From NCBI GenBank assembly GCA_029778965.1, contig JAKPBL010000496.1, positions 1 to 7,281 on the forward strand: a stretch of 7,281 nucleotides of DNA, read 5' to 3'. Under the pieces are notes generated by a model. The model was not told the origin of the DNA. It did no database searches and was given only the letters and a program-made list of their open reading frames with translations. The translations under genes were made by a program, and so were the position numbers. This document shows, in pieces, positions 1 to 7,031 of this stretch (positions are counted from its first letter, which is position 1; the number at the start of each line of letters is the position of its first letter). Origin of the DNA: Bacteroidota bacterium. GTDB taxonomy: Bacteria > Bacteroidota > Bacteroidia > Chitinophagales > Chitinophagaceae.

Positions 1-1983
1 GACGGTATCAAAACCATTTCCGCTTATTATTCCTGTCCTGTGCTGGTCGAATGCCGTAACCCCGATTCACTGCTGCCTACCAAGGCACCGCTGAAACTGC
101 GGATCGACAAGGGAGGCGTAAATGTGGAAGGGCAGTCGTTCGTACTGAACCAATGGAAAGCATTTAACGGGAATGACATCCGTTTTGTCAATAACCCCAA
201 TTATCGCCGCGACGCCAGCAAACCCATCGAAGAAAGAGAATTCAGCTTTGCGCTGTTGCCTGTAAGAAGGACCACTGAAGGCGTGCTTGACGGTCTTATC
301 ACCAATGCCGCTTCCCGGCAATCGTCTGTGATCGACCTGAAGATCAGGGACGAAGTTCCGGCGAGGGGAGAAGCCATTCTGAACCAGGTGATCAGGGCTT
401 ACCTGCACGGCTCGGTGACGAAGAAAAACTCAACCGCGAAGACGACGCTCGAATGGCTGAATAACCGGATAAAAGAAGAAGGCGGGCAATTGGATTCCAT
501 CGAAAAAAAGATACAGGGTTACCGCACCGCCGAGAACGTGGTCGATATCGGCGAACAGTCGCGTTTGTACCTGCAGCGCGTTGAAGCCGGCGATCGCCAG
601 TTGAACGAAATGAACATGCAGTTGGCCAGCCTGAACGAAATGGAGAAATATGTGACTTCCCGGAAGGCTGGCGGCCTCGTGCCTTCGACCTCCGGGGTGG
701 CCAACCCCGAGCTGTCGGTGCTGATGCAGAAGCTCTACGACGCCGAGGTTGATTACCAGCGCTTGTCGCAGACCACCGCCGAGAACAACCCGATGCTGAC
801 CTCCCGCCAGAATGAGATCAATAAGATGCGGCCGGCTATTCTTGAAGCCATACAGACCCAGCGCAAGGCATTGGTGGCCGGTCGTGAACAACTGGGTGCA
901 GATGTAAACCAGTATTCGGGAATGCTTCGTTCGGTACCGCAGAAAGAACGGGCGCTTATTGATGTAAGCCGACAGCGAAATATGAAACAGGAGCAGTTCA
1001 CCGACCTGTTGCGCCAGCGGGATGCAATTCTGTACTCGCTGACCTCGACCGAAGCAAGCGGCGCCGTGATCAACGAGCCGTCTACCTTAACCAAGCCCGT
1101 TAGCCCCAAGACCGAGCTGATCGCCCTGCTGGCGCTGATCGCCCCTTTCGGCCTCGGCGCGCTGTTCATATCGGCAAAAGATGCTGTTAACGGAAAGGTG
1201 CTGTACCGCGACGATCTTAATGCGCTTACCAGCTACCCCATTATCGGTGAGCTGATCGAATCGAAAGACGCCGACAAGCTGATTACCGAGCCCCGGCGCA
1301 GTTTTCTGCTGGAGCAGTTCAGGCAGATCAGAACAACGGTGTTTTCCATCGCGCCGAACGCCAAAAAGATCATGGTTACCTCGTCAATAGAAGGAGAGGG
1401 GAAAAGCTTTATTTCATCGAACCTGGCGTTGAGCATGGCGCGCAGCGGTAAACGCGTCTGCCTGCTGGAATTTGACCTGCACCGGCCGAAAATCAGTGAG
1501 CAGTTCGGGATCAATAACGAAAAAGGGCTGACAGATGCACTGGCCGACGGTGTTGCCGCCCCCACACTGGTGCAGCGGGCGCCCGCAAATGCCAACCTGT
1601 TCATCCTGCCCTCGGGCTCCTTTCACGAAAGCGTGTCTGACCTGATAAACAAGGAAAAGCTCGACCGGATTCTTGCTGAGTTAACCGCCCAGTTCGATTG
1701 CGTTATCATCGATACACCGCCGGTAAAAGCGTTGAACGATGCTTTTGTGATCGGCAAAGAGGCTGACCTTACCTTATATGTTACCCGGCACAACTATACG
1801 CCAAAATCGTATGTGGGCATGCTGGAAGATGCTATGACCCTGGCCGGTATTACTAATATCGCATTGATTTTCAACGGTGTAAAGAATCGTGGTATTGGCA
1901 AGAACAGCTACGGCGTTGGCTATGGCTACGGCCATGAGAATAAAACCGCCTATGAAGGTTACTGGCGCAAGGCCGGCGCCTGA
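1..1983 (+). CDS. wzc: Wzc/GumC-type polysaccharide co-polymerase with BY-kinase domain (5' partial)
   Basis: An inner-membrane chain-length regulator fused to a bacterial tyrosine autokinase, acting in capsule or exopolysaccharide polymerisation and export. The frame is open from base 1, so the start, first membrane helix and early Wzz domain lie upstream; 660 codons are visible. In order I see the periplasmic Wzz-like region (to about base 400), a long coiled-coil-prone helical stretch rich in Gln, Glu, Arg and Lys (about 420-1070), a Pro-rich boundary with PVSPK, and the second membrane helix (1120-1170). The cytoplasmic kinase follows: the EX2RX2R oligomerisation motif (1312-1332), Walker A EGEGKS (1390-1407), Walker A' LLEFDLHRP (about 1462-1488) and Walker B VIIDTPP (1702-1722). 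The tail (1909-1962) carries five Tyr in 18 residues, the usual autophosphorylation cluster. The Walker A' has Glu for the first Asp of DxDxR and His for the Arg; from memory the Glu form is common in Bacteroidota. The TGA stop is at 1981. The family assignment is very secure; the polymer served is unknown. Confidence 0.95.
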   Translation, partial: DGIKTISAYYSCPVLVECRNPDSLLPTKAPLKLRIDKGGVNVEGQSFVLNQWKAFNGNDIRFVNNPNYRRDASKPIEEREFSFALLPVRRTTEGVLDGLITNAASRQSSVIDLKIRDEVPARGEAILNQVIRAYLHGSVTKKNSTAKTTLEWLNNRIKEEGGQLDSIEKKIQGYRTAENVVDIGEQSRLYLQRVEAGDRQLNEMNMQLASLNEMEKYVTSRKAGGLVPSTSGVANPELSVLMQKLYDAEVDYQRLSQTTAENNPMLTSRQNEINKMRPAILEAIQTQRKALVAGREQLGADVNQYSGMLRSVPQKERALIDVSRQRNMKQEQFTDLLRQRDAILYSLTSTEASGAVINEPSTLTKPVSPKTELIALLALIAPFGLGALFISAKDAVNGKVLYRDDLNALTSYPIIGELIESKDADKLITEPRRSFLLEQFRQIRTTVFSIAPNAKKIMVTSSIEGEGKSFISSNLALSMARSGKRVCLLEFDLHRPKISEQFGINNEKGLTDALADGVAAPTLVQRAPANANLFILPSGSFHESVSDLINKEKLDRILAELTAQFDCVIIDTPPVKALNDAFVIGKEADLTLYVTRHNYTPKSYVGMLEDAMTLAGITNIALIFNGVKNRGIGKNSYGVGYGYGHENKTAYEGYWRKAGA

Positions 1984-2041
1984 CAAACCTGACAAAATAA
2001 GGTCTGCAGAAATTTCTTGGAAAGGCAATGAGTAGTGGCAT

Positions 2042-2064
2042 GAACCCCGGGGTTCCGGGCCCGG
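2042..2064. repeat. Two overlapping perfect GC palindromes
   Basis: GAACCCCGGGGTTC (2042-2055) is a perfect 14-base palindrome. It shares its last base with CCGGGCCCGG (2055-2064), a perfect 10-base palindrome. Both are self-complementary without a spacer, so they suit binding by a dimeric protein or duplex cruciform extrusion better than an RNA hairpin, which needs a loop. The function is unknown. They could be an operator, part of a dispersed genomic repeat, or chance in a GC-rich patch. Confidence 0.6.
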
Positions 2065-2071
2065 CAATTCC

Positions 2072-2103
2072 CGTTGCCAGCCAATTTTTGGACGGCTGCA
2101 GCG
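2072..2103 (+). promoter_or_regulatory. Stem-loop in the wzx leader (hairpin A)
   Basis: The arm 2072-2082 pairs with 2094-2103 to give ten pairs, including one G-U (2074 with 2101), with a single bulged C at 2078. The loop is 11 bases (2083-2093) and contains a T5 run. Only GTTTA follows the stem, so it is a poor intrinsic terminator. As a transcript element upstream of wzx it could act in attenuation, RNA stability or protein binding. The pairing is read directly from the sequence; the function is inference. Confidence 0.4.
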
Positions 2104-2119
2104 TTTAGGAAATGCCGCT

Positions 2120-2146
2120 TGTTGGTCTGCATTCCTGTGACCGACG
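2120..2146 (+). promoter_or_regulatory. Stem-loop in the wzx leader (hairpin B)
   Basis: TGTTGGTC (2120-2127) pairs with GACCGACG (2139-2146) to give eight pairs, two of them G-U, around an 11-base loop (2128-2138). It lies 58 bases before the chosen wzx start. With hairpin A it makes a structured leader. No poly-T tract follows, so a terminator role is unlikely. The role is unknown. Confidence 0.3.
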
Positions 2147-2194
2147 TGGCGAAGCTTTGAACCGAACCGGGCATAAACTTAATTGAGCCGTTGT

Positions 2195-2200
2195 GGAAGG
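2195..2200 (+). promoter_or_regulatory. Ribosome binding site of wzx
   Basis: GGAAGG lies 4 bases before ATG 2205 and 7 bases before ATG 2208. It is the only clear purine-rich Shine-Dalgarno-like match before a start in this window. It overlaps the upstream in-frame GTG at 2193, which argues that translation begins at one of the two ATGs rather than at the GTG. Confidence 0.55.
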
Positions 2201-2204
2201 GAAA

Positions 2205-3512
2205 ATGATGATATTGAATCGTATCAAAGCAATGATGTCGCTGGAGTCGTTCCGGGTGTCGTTGTCGGGCCTTTTTGTGACCGCTTTTAAAATGGTGACC
2301 AGCTTCATCAGTTTGAAAGTAGTGGCGTCGCTGATCGGTCCGGCCGGCGTGGCCCTGATCGGCCAACTGAACAATTTTACCACGGTATTGCTGCAATTGG
2401 CGAATGGAGGTATCACGGTAGGCCTCACTAAATATGTATCTGAGTTTTCGGACGAGCGGAATAAGTACGCGCGGTATATTACGGCAGCCTGTTACATAAC
2501 GCTGGTGGCTTCGCTGGTGGTTAGCCTGGCGCTGGTTTTCGGCGCAGGCTTTCTGTCTGAAAAGGTGCTTGGCAGCAATGACTACCGGTTTGTATTCATT
2601 GTATTTGGCTTGTCGCTCGTGTTTTATGCGCTGAACGCCTTTGTACTGGCGGTCAGCAACGGCTTTAAAGAATACCGGGTCTTCTTTTTGTCGAACCTGG
2701 TGGGAAGCATCATGGGCCTGGTCTTTACCGTAATACTTACTTACCGGTTCGGCATCAACGGCGCCCTGATATCGGTGGTCACTTACCAGTCGATCGCGTT
2801 CTTATGCACTATTCCCTTTTTTGTAAGACATTCCTGGCTCAAGCCGAAAGCCATCTTTACGGCTATCGACAAATCGGCGGTGCGCCAGTTGTTCAGTTTT
2901 TCGGTCATGGCCCTGGTGGCGGCGATCAATGGTCCGCTGAACCAGATGTTCATCCGTAACTATATCATCAACCAGCATTCATTGAACGATGCGGGTATAT
3001 GGGAAGGCGTGAACAGGATATCCAATATGTACCTGTATGTGGTGATGACGGCGCTCAGTATTTATTTCCTGCCGAAACTGGCGGCCCTGTCTGAAAAAGC
3101 CGCTATCCGGAAAGAAATATTCAGCACCTACAAGATGATCATGCCCTTTCTGTTCATTGGCGCGATCTGCATATACGTGTTCCGCTCCCTCATCATAACC
3201 ATATTGTTTACGCCGGCTTTCAGCCCCATGAGCGAATTGTTCCCTTACCAGCTTACGGGCGATATCTGCAAGATGGCCGGTTGGGTGCTTGGTTACCTGA
3301 TGCTGGCAAAAGCCATGACGAAAACCTACCTGGTAATGGAAGTGATCAGCTTCTCGTGCCAGATCGGGTTCAGCATACTATTTCTGAATATTTTTGGCCT
3401 TAAAGGAGCGCCTATCGGTTATACGCTCGGACACCTTACCTACTTTCTGTTACTTGTCATTATTTTCCGGGACTACCTTTTTGGTGGTAAGAATGAAGCA
3501 AAATTAAATTAG
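2205..3512 (+). CDS. wzx: Wzx flippase, WzxE-like O-antigen/lipid III translocase
   Basis: A polytopic inner-membrane protein of the MOP exporter superfamily that flips undecaprenyl-diphosphate-linked repeat units from the cytoplasmic to the periplasmic face. From ATG 2205 it has 435 residues, a normal length for the family, with hydrophobic segments throughout consistent with about 12 membrane helices. The N-terminus has the amphipathic start and the 'IGPAGVALIGQL' stretch (about 44-55) followed by 'GGITVGLTKYVSEF' (about 68-81). The second half strongly recalls enterobacterial WzxE: GIWEGVNRISNMYL (264-277), then a 'YFLPKLAALSEK' region, then 'YQLTGDICKMAGWVLGYLMLAKA' spread over about 348-370. 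The start at 2205 (or 2208) is preferred over the in-frame GTG at 2193 because GGAAGG sits just upstream. It is the first gene of the tight operon, with the GT2 gene 8 bases downstream. The substrate is unknown; the family call is firm by recognition of these motifs. Confidence 0.9.
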   Translation: MMILNRIKAMMSLESFRVSLSGLFVTAFKMVTSFISLKVVASLIGPAGVALIGQLNNFTTVLLQLANGGITVGLTKYVSEFSDERNKYARYITAACYITLVASLVVSLALVFGAGFLSEKVLGSNDYRFVFIVFGLSLVFYALNAFVLAVSNGFKEYRVFFLSNLVGSIMGLVFTVILTYRFGINGALISVVTYQSIAFLCTIPFFVRHSWLKPKAIFTAIDKSAVRQLFSFSVMALVAAINGPLNQMFIRNYIINQHSLNDAGIWEGVNRISNMYLYVVMTALSIYFLPKLAALSEKAAIRKEIFSTYKMIMPFLFIGAICIYVFRSLIITILFTPAFSPMSELFPYQLTGDICKMAGWVLGYLMLAKAMTKTYLVMEVISFSCQIGFSILFLNIFGLKGAPIGYTLGHLTYFLLLVIIFRDYLFGGKNEAKLN

Positions 3513-3520
3513 CGTTTGTG

Positions 3521-4543
3521 ATGTTGGACCGAACCGCGTTTCCGCTTGTTTCCGTTCTGATGATTGCGTACAACGCAGAACGGTACCTGAAAGAAGCAAT
3601 CGACAGCCTGCTGTCGCAAACTTACCCGAATATGGAGATCATCGTGGTAAACGATGGCTCTACCGATGCCACGGTAAGCATTATCGAGGGTTACCGCGAC
3701 CCGCGTATAAAATTCCACGACAACGGAAAGAACCTCGGCATTGTCAAATCGAGAAACAAGGCCATTGAGCTGGCCAGCGGCAAATACCTGGCTACCCTCG
3801 ACAGCGATGATATTTCACTGCCCGACCGGATAAGGCGACAGGTGGAATTCCTGGAGAATAACCCTGAATATGGCATGTGCGGCACCTACTATTATACGAT
3901 CAACAAGCAGGGTGATATTATTACAGCAATCCGCTTCCCCAACAATGATACCGACGTGCGCACACATTTTATTGCCGGTAACTGCTTCTGCCATTCTTCC
4001 GTCATGATCAGAACAGGGGTGATCGATGATCTTTTTTTCTCGGAAGCATTTCAGTTGGCCGAAGATTTTGAGCTCTGGCACCGGGTCGGCGAGCATTCCA
4101 GGCTGACAAATATACCCGAGTTCCTTACCAGGTACAGGGTGCATGATACCAATATCAGCTCGTTGAAAGAAGTGGCCATGTACGATCGCATCCGGATGAT
4201 CATTAAGAAAATATTTACAGGGCTTGACCTGGCATTCGACGACCGGGACCTGGAATTGCATATGTGGCTGATGGCTTACAACGCGTCTTTCTTTAAAGAG
4301 CCGGCAAAAATCCGGGAATTGTCGGGCTGGATCGTGCGGCTGCTCGACCAGATGAAAACGAAAGAAGGGTATAACTTCGCGCTTTTACAAAGGCTCATTT
4401 TTGAAAAATGGATGGTCATCTGTTTTAAAAGCGGGCACTATAACCAGCTTTTCCTGGGCGAGCTTACCCGGCATTTCAAAACCCGGTACCTGAAAACGAT
4501 GGCGCAAAAAATTACGAACCGAAACATGCAAAACATCACCTGA
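3521..4543 (+). CDS. Glycosyltransferase family 2 (GT-A fold)
   Basis: A cytoplasmic or membrane-associated inverting glycosyltransferase that likely adds one sugar from a nucleotide-sugar donor to the lipid-linked repeat unit. From ATG 3521 it has 340 residues. The GT-A domain spans about residues 8-215: the opening PLVSVLMIAYNAERYL, the nucleotide-binding NDGSTD (44-49), the metal-binding DSDD (94-97, the DxD motif), and the acceptor-site AEDFELW with Glu-Asp at 181-182, the likely catalytic base. The closing 'YRVHDTNIS' motif follows (205-213). Residues from about 216 to 340 are a basic, helix-prone C-terminal extension I do not recognise, without a clear membrane helix. An in-frame GTG at 3518 is an alternative start; neither start has a Shine-Dalgarno sequence. 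It lies 8 bases after wzx and 4 bases before wzy. The family is secure; donor, acceptor and linkage cannot be read from sequence. Confidence 0.93.
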   Translation: MLDRTAFPLVSVLMIAYNAERYLKEAIDSLLSQTYPNMEIIVVNDGSTDATVSIIEGYRDPRIKFHDNGKNLGIVKSRNKAIELASGKYLATLDSDDISLPDRIRRQVEFLENNPEYGMCGTYYYTINKQGDIITAIRFPNNDTDVRTHFIAGNCFCHSSVMIRTGVIDDLFFSEAFQLAEDFELWHRVGEHSRLTNIPEFLTRYRVHDTNISSLKEVAMYDRIRMIIKKIFTGLDLAFDDRDLELHMWLMAYNASFFKEPAKIRELSGWIVRLLDQMKTKEGYNFALLQRLIFEKWMVICFKSGHYNQLFLGELTRHFKTRYLKTMAQKITNRNMQNIT

Positions 4544-4547
4544 GCCC

Positions 4548-5912
4548 ATGATTGTGCTACTATTGATATTTGCCATATTGGGTGGTTGGGTATTATTCAA
4601 ATACCCCACCGTGGTAGTGGTGGTTTTCTTTACGCTTACCATTGCCGACATTAACCTGACCTTCGGCGGTTTCCCCGTGAATATGCGGGCCCTGATCGGG
4701 CTTGCCATTTTCGCAAGGACTGTAGTGTCGATGAAAGATTTCAAGGGCGCTCATTTTTTTCAAAGTACGGTTGTTTTTATTCCCTGTTTCATCATCTATT
4801 CGTTGCTGACCACCGAGTTCAACGACATCATGACATTTGAATATGTCAAAACATGCGCCCTGTCTTTTATCACCGTGTTTGTGGCGTATCATTATTATTT
4901 CACCCGCCGAACCGATCTGCTTAAGATCAGCATACTTATTTCAGGCCTTATCTGTTTTGCCGACCTGGTGTACACCTATGCGCATGCAGGCGAGTTCCCG
5001 GTAGAGCGGGTGTATCACGCCCTGCTGGGTATGGAAACCGAACTGGACGAAAACGGCCGGCGCATCGAAACGATCAACCACGGCTTCTATGGCTGTATCA
5101 CCGGCATGGCTTTCGTGATCATACTGAACGATTATCTCAATAAAGACCTGTGGAACCGGTTCCTGCTGGCCCTGTTGCCTGTTTTCGGCCTGGGTATCGT
5201 GTTGTCGACTTCCCGCAGCGCCATCCTGAGTCTTATCTGCATTTGCGGATTCCTGATTGTCAGGAAGAGCATCGAAGAAAAAAGCACCGGCCGGCTGATC
5301 CGTACCGTCATCATCGGCGCCGGCATTGTGATCGGTGTATTGGTAGCTTTCGCCTGGGTGAGCGCTGTTCTTGACCTGAAGTCCGAGTTCCTCGAATATG
5401 TATCGTTGCGCCTGGTCGACGAGCCTATTGCCGTGATGCGAAAGCACCTGGGATTGAACTACAACGCGGGATCGCTCGAAGCGCTCGACTGGCGTGAAGA
5501 AGCCAGCTCCGACGCTTTTGGTGCTTACCTCAGCCTGAAGTTCCCTGAACAGCTTTTTGGCATTGGCTACTGGGGATTTGTTATCCGGGACCTTGGCCAT
5601 ACCAACCTGCCACCGCACAATGGTCCGCTGACCATCCTGATCGAGTTTGGGCTGGTGGGACTGGTAGCGTATGTCCTGTTTTCATTTTTCCTGATCCGCA
5701 GCAATCTGCGGCTGAATGACAAATTCCCTTCGATGGTGGTTTCGCTGTTCTTCCTGTATATCTATTGCTTTGGGCAAAACCACCAATTGGTAGAAAGCAT
5801 TACCTATGTGTTCCTGGCTACCATAGCAGCAGAGAATGACCTCCTGCGCAAACATGTAAGCGCTGCTATGTTGTCGATGCGTGAACGGCTGGCTCAATTA
5901 AAACCCCAATGA
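4548..5912 (+). CDS. wzy: Wzy-type polysaccharide polymerase / O-antigen ligase family protein
   Basis: A polytopic inner-membrane protein of 454 residues that probably joins flipped repeat units in the periplasm. Hydrophobic segments run along most of the chain, about ten or more. They begin at residue 2 and include a Val-rich run at 22-26, and 254-275 and 361-383 flanking a long hydrophilic loop (about 276-360). This long loop, with STSRSAIL (220-227) before it and PPHNGPLT (355-362) at its end, is the layout of the Wzy_C/O-antigen-ligase family (WaaL, Wzy, PglL). The PHN motif and the Arg in the loop region are typical functional positions in that family. Placement between a flippase and glycosyltransferases favours Wzy over the ligase WaaL, but the families cannot be split by sequence alone. 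The ATG lies 4 bases after the GT2 stop without a Shine-Dalgarno sequence, and the stop overlaps the next start, so translational coupling is likely on both sides. Confidence 0.85.
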   Translation: MIVLLLIFAILGGWVLFKYPTVVVVVFFTLTIADINLTFGGFPVNMRALIGLAIFARTVVSMKDFKGAHFFQSTVVFIPCFIIYSLLTTEFNDIMTFEYVKTCALSFITVFVAYHYYFTRRTDLLKISILISGLICFADLVYTYAHAGEFPVERVYHALLGMETELDENGRRIETINHGFYGCITGMAFVIILNDYLNKDLWNRFLLALLPVFGLGIVLSTSRSAILSLICICGFLIVRKSIEEKSTGRLIRTVIIGAGIVIGVLVAFAWVSAVLDLKSEFLEYVSLRLVDEPIAVMRKHLGLNYNAGSLEALDWREEASSDAFGAYLSLKFPEQLFGIGYWGFVIRDLGHTNLPPHNGPLTILIEFGLVGLVAYVLFSFFLIRSNLRLNDKFPSMVVSLFFLYIYCFGQNHQLVESITYVFLATIAAENDLLRKHVSAAMLSMRERLAQLKPQ

Positions 5913-7027
5913 TTCCCATGGTATCCAGTGTACTTTATATCTCTCCTGCGCTCCCGGTCGGCGGACTTGAAAAGCTGATCGTTCGTATATCGGCTCTGCT
6001 CGCCGAAAAGAAAACGGTGCGGCAATACCTGGTCAGTCTGAGCGATAATAACCCGATCAGCGTGGAGTTTGACCGTTCGGTTGAATTTTTTGCGCTGCCG
6101 AGAAAATCGAAGTTTCACCTGGCGCCTGTTCGCCGGCTCAGAAAGCTGATCCGGGAAAAGCAGCCGGAAGTTATAATCTGCCTGAATTTCTTCAGTTTTC
6201 TTTTTGCTTACCTCGGCTGTCTCGGGATGAAAAACAAGCCGCGGATATTTGTTTTTTATCAAACGACCATTCACCTGAACAGGAAAGAGTTCAACCTGCA
6301 CAAGTTTTATTTCTCCCTTTTGTCGAAACGCGACAAAGTGATTGCTGCTTCGGTTAACCAGGTGAATTATACCGTAGAGACCTACGGCGTTTCCCGGGAA
6401 TTCTTCGAGATCATATACAATGGCGTGAACACGGAATATTTTACCGTTCCCTCGTCTGGCTGGGACAGGGCCGCTTTCCGCTCACAATACGGTATTCCTG
6501 CCGGTGCGAAGACCATCGTAATGGCAGCGGCTTTGCGACCGGAGAAAAACCATACCGGTGCGCTGGAAGCCCTGCAGATACTTGAAAGCAAATACCATAT
6601 CACGGCCTATTTACTGATAGCGGGCGGCGGCGTCATGGAACAGGAGATAAGGGAACATATAAAGAAACGCAAATTGGAAGACAGGGCCGTTCTGGCCGGC
6701 GTGCAAAAAGATGTCAGGCCTGTTTTCTGGGCCTCCGACCTCTTTACGCTTTGCTCTACCAGCGTGGAGACTTTTTCAGTAGCCGCATTGGAAGCAATGG
6801 CTTGCGGCCTGCCCTGCGTGCTGACCGATATCGGCGGCGCCCGGGAAATGATCAGCGAGGGTATCACCGGGCATGTTTGTGATACGTCTGCCGAAGATAT
6901 AGCGGCCGCCTGGGCAAAAACGCTGACCGAGCAATATTGCGCTGCCGATATTCACAAGTATATCGCAGCCAATTTCTCCGAACCTAAAATGATGAATGAG
7001 TACGAAAGGATCATCAGCGAAAAGTAA
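5909..7027 (+). CDS. Glycosyltransferase family 4 (GT-B fold)
   Basis: A retaining glycosyltransferase of 372 residues that probably extends the lipid-linked repeat unit in the cytoplasm. The N-terminal Rossmann domain (about 1-170) opens with 'VLYISPALPVGGLEKLI', whose Gly-Gly-x-Glu loop (18-21) is typical of the family. The linker carries YNGVNTEYF (170-178). The C-terminal donor-binding domain holds RPEKNH (210-215), with the Arg and Lys that contact the donor diphosphate, then AGGG (238-241), and the EX7E signature with Glu 287 and Glu 295 in ETFSVAALEAMACGLP. The closing GITGHVCDT (318-326) is also typical. The ATG at 5909 overlaps the wzy stop as ATGA, which suggests coupled translation; an in-frame ATG at 5918 is the alternative. 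A hydrophobic stretch at 88-105 may help membrane association. The sugar donor and linkage are unknown. Confidence 0.93.
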   Translation: MIPMVSSVLYISPALPVGGLEKLIVRISALLAEKKTVRQYLVSLSDNNPISVEFDRSVEFFALPRKSKFHLAPVRRLRKLIREKQPEVIICLNFFSFLFAYLGCLGMKNKPRIFVFYQTTIHLNRKEFNLHKFYFSLLSKRDKVIAASVNQVNYTVETYGVSREFFEIIYNGVNTEYFTVPSSGWDRAAFRSQYGIPAGAKTIVMAAALRPEKNHTGALEALQILESKYHITAYLLIAGGGVMEQEIREHIKKRKLEDRAVLAGVQKDVRPVFWASDLFTLCSTSVETFSVAALEAMACGLPCVLTDIGGAREMISEGITGHVCDTSAEDIAAAWAKTLTEQYCAADIHKYIAANFSEPKMMNEYERIISEK

Positions 7028-7031
7028 CCCT

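Larger units (their letters stand above)
1984..2204 (+). other. Spacer between wzc and wzx, no convincing gene
   Basis: This 221-base gap is the only sizeable non-coding interval in the window; every other junction is 8 bases or less. The + strand holds only two tiny in-frame ORFs, of 26 codons (2028-2108) and 24 codons (2112-2186), neither with a recognisable domain. The first 60 bases are unstructured and A-rich; bases 2042-2146 are dense in palindromes and hairpins, listed separately. The gap probably holds the leader and perhaps a promoter for the wzx-led operon, but I found no clean Bacteroidota promoter pair (TTTG ... TAnnTTTG). No T-run follows any hairpin, so a classical terminator after wzc is not supported either. 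Confidence 0.6.

Noticed and set aside
1964..1980. GGCGC ... GCGCC stem at the end of wzc as a terminator
   Set aside because: The stem has only five pairs, lies inside the coding sequence, and is followed by TGACAAACC rather than a T-run.
2152..2159. AAGCTTTG as a Bacteroidota -7 promoter box (TAnnTTTG)
   Set aside because: It matches five of the six defined positions, but there is no TTTG-like -33 element at the expected distance upstream. The match is short enough to occur by chance.
2028..2186. Two small in-frame + strand ORFs in the spacer (26 and 24 codons)
   Set aside because: The purine run GGAAAGG before ATG 2028 is too close to it, the ORFs cover the palindromes and hairpins, and neither product resembles a known small protein. 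A leader peptide is possible but unsupported.
2184..2204. TTAATTGAGCCG... looking like the start of group II intron domain V
   Set aside because: Domain V needs a complementary CGGTTC or CGGCTC strand about 30 bases downstream. None is present, and the sequence runs straight into the wzx start.
2193..2204. GTG 2193 as the wzx start
   Set aside because: GGAAGG overlaps this codon and is correctly spaced for ATG 2205 or 2208, so the GTG would be part of the ribosome binding site.
1959..2396. Antisense open frame of 145 codons spanning the wzc-wzx spacer
   Set aside because: Half of it is antisense to wzx, the composition is shadow-like and no domain is recognisable. It could only be real if conserved, which cannot be tested here.
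4941..5618. Long antisense open frame of about 225 codons opposite wzy
   Set aside because: It lies wholly inside a well supported membrane-protein gene and its product is low in hydrophobic patterning and Gln/Asp/His-rich, as expected for an antisense shadow frame. No start context or domain was seen.
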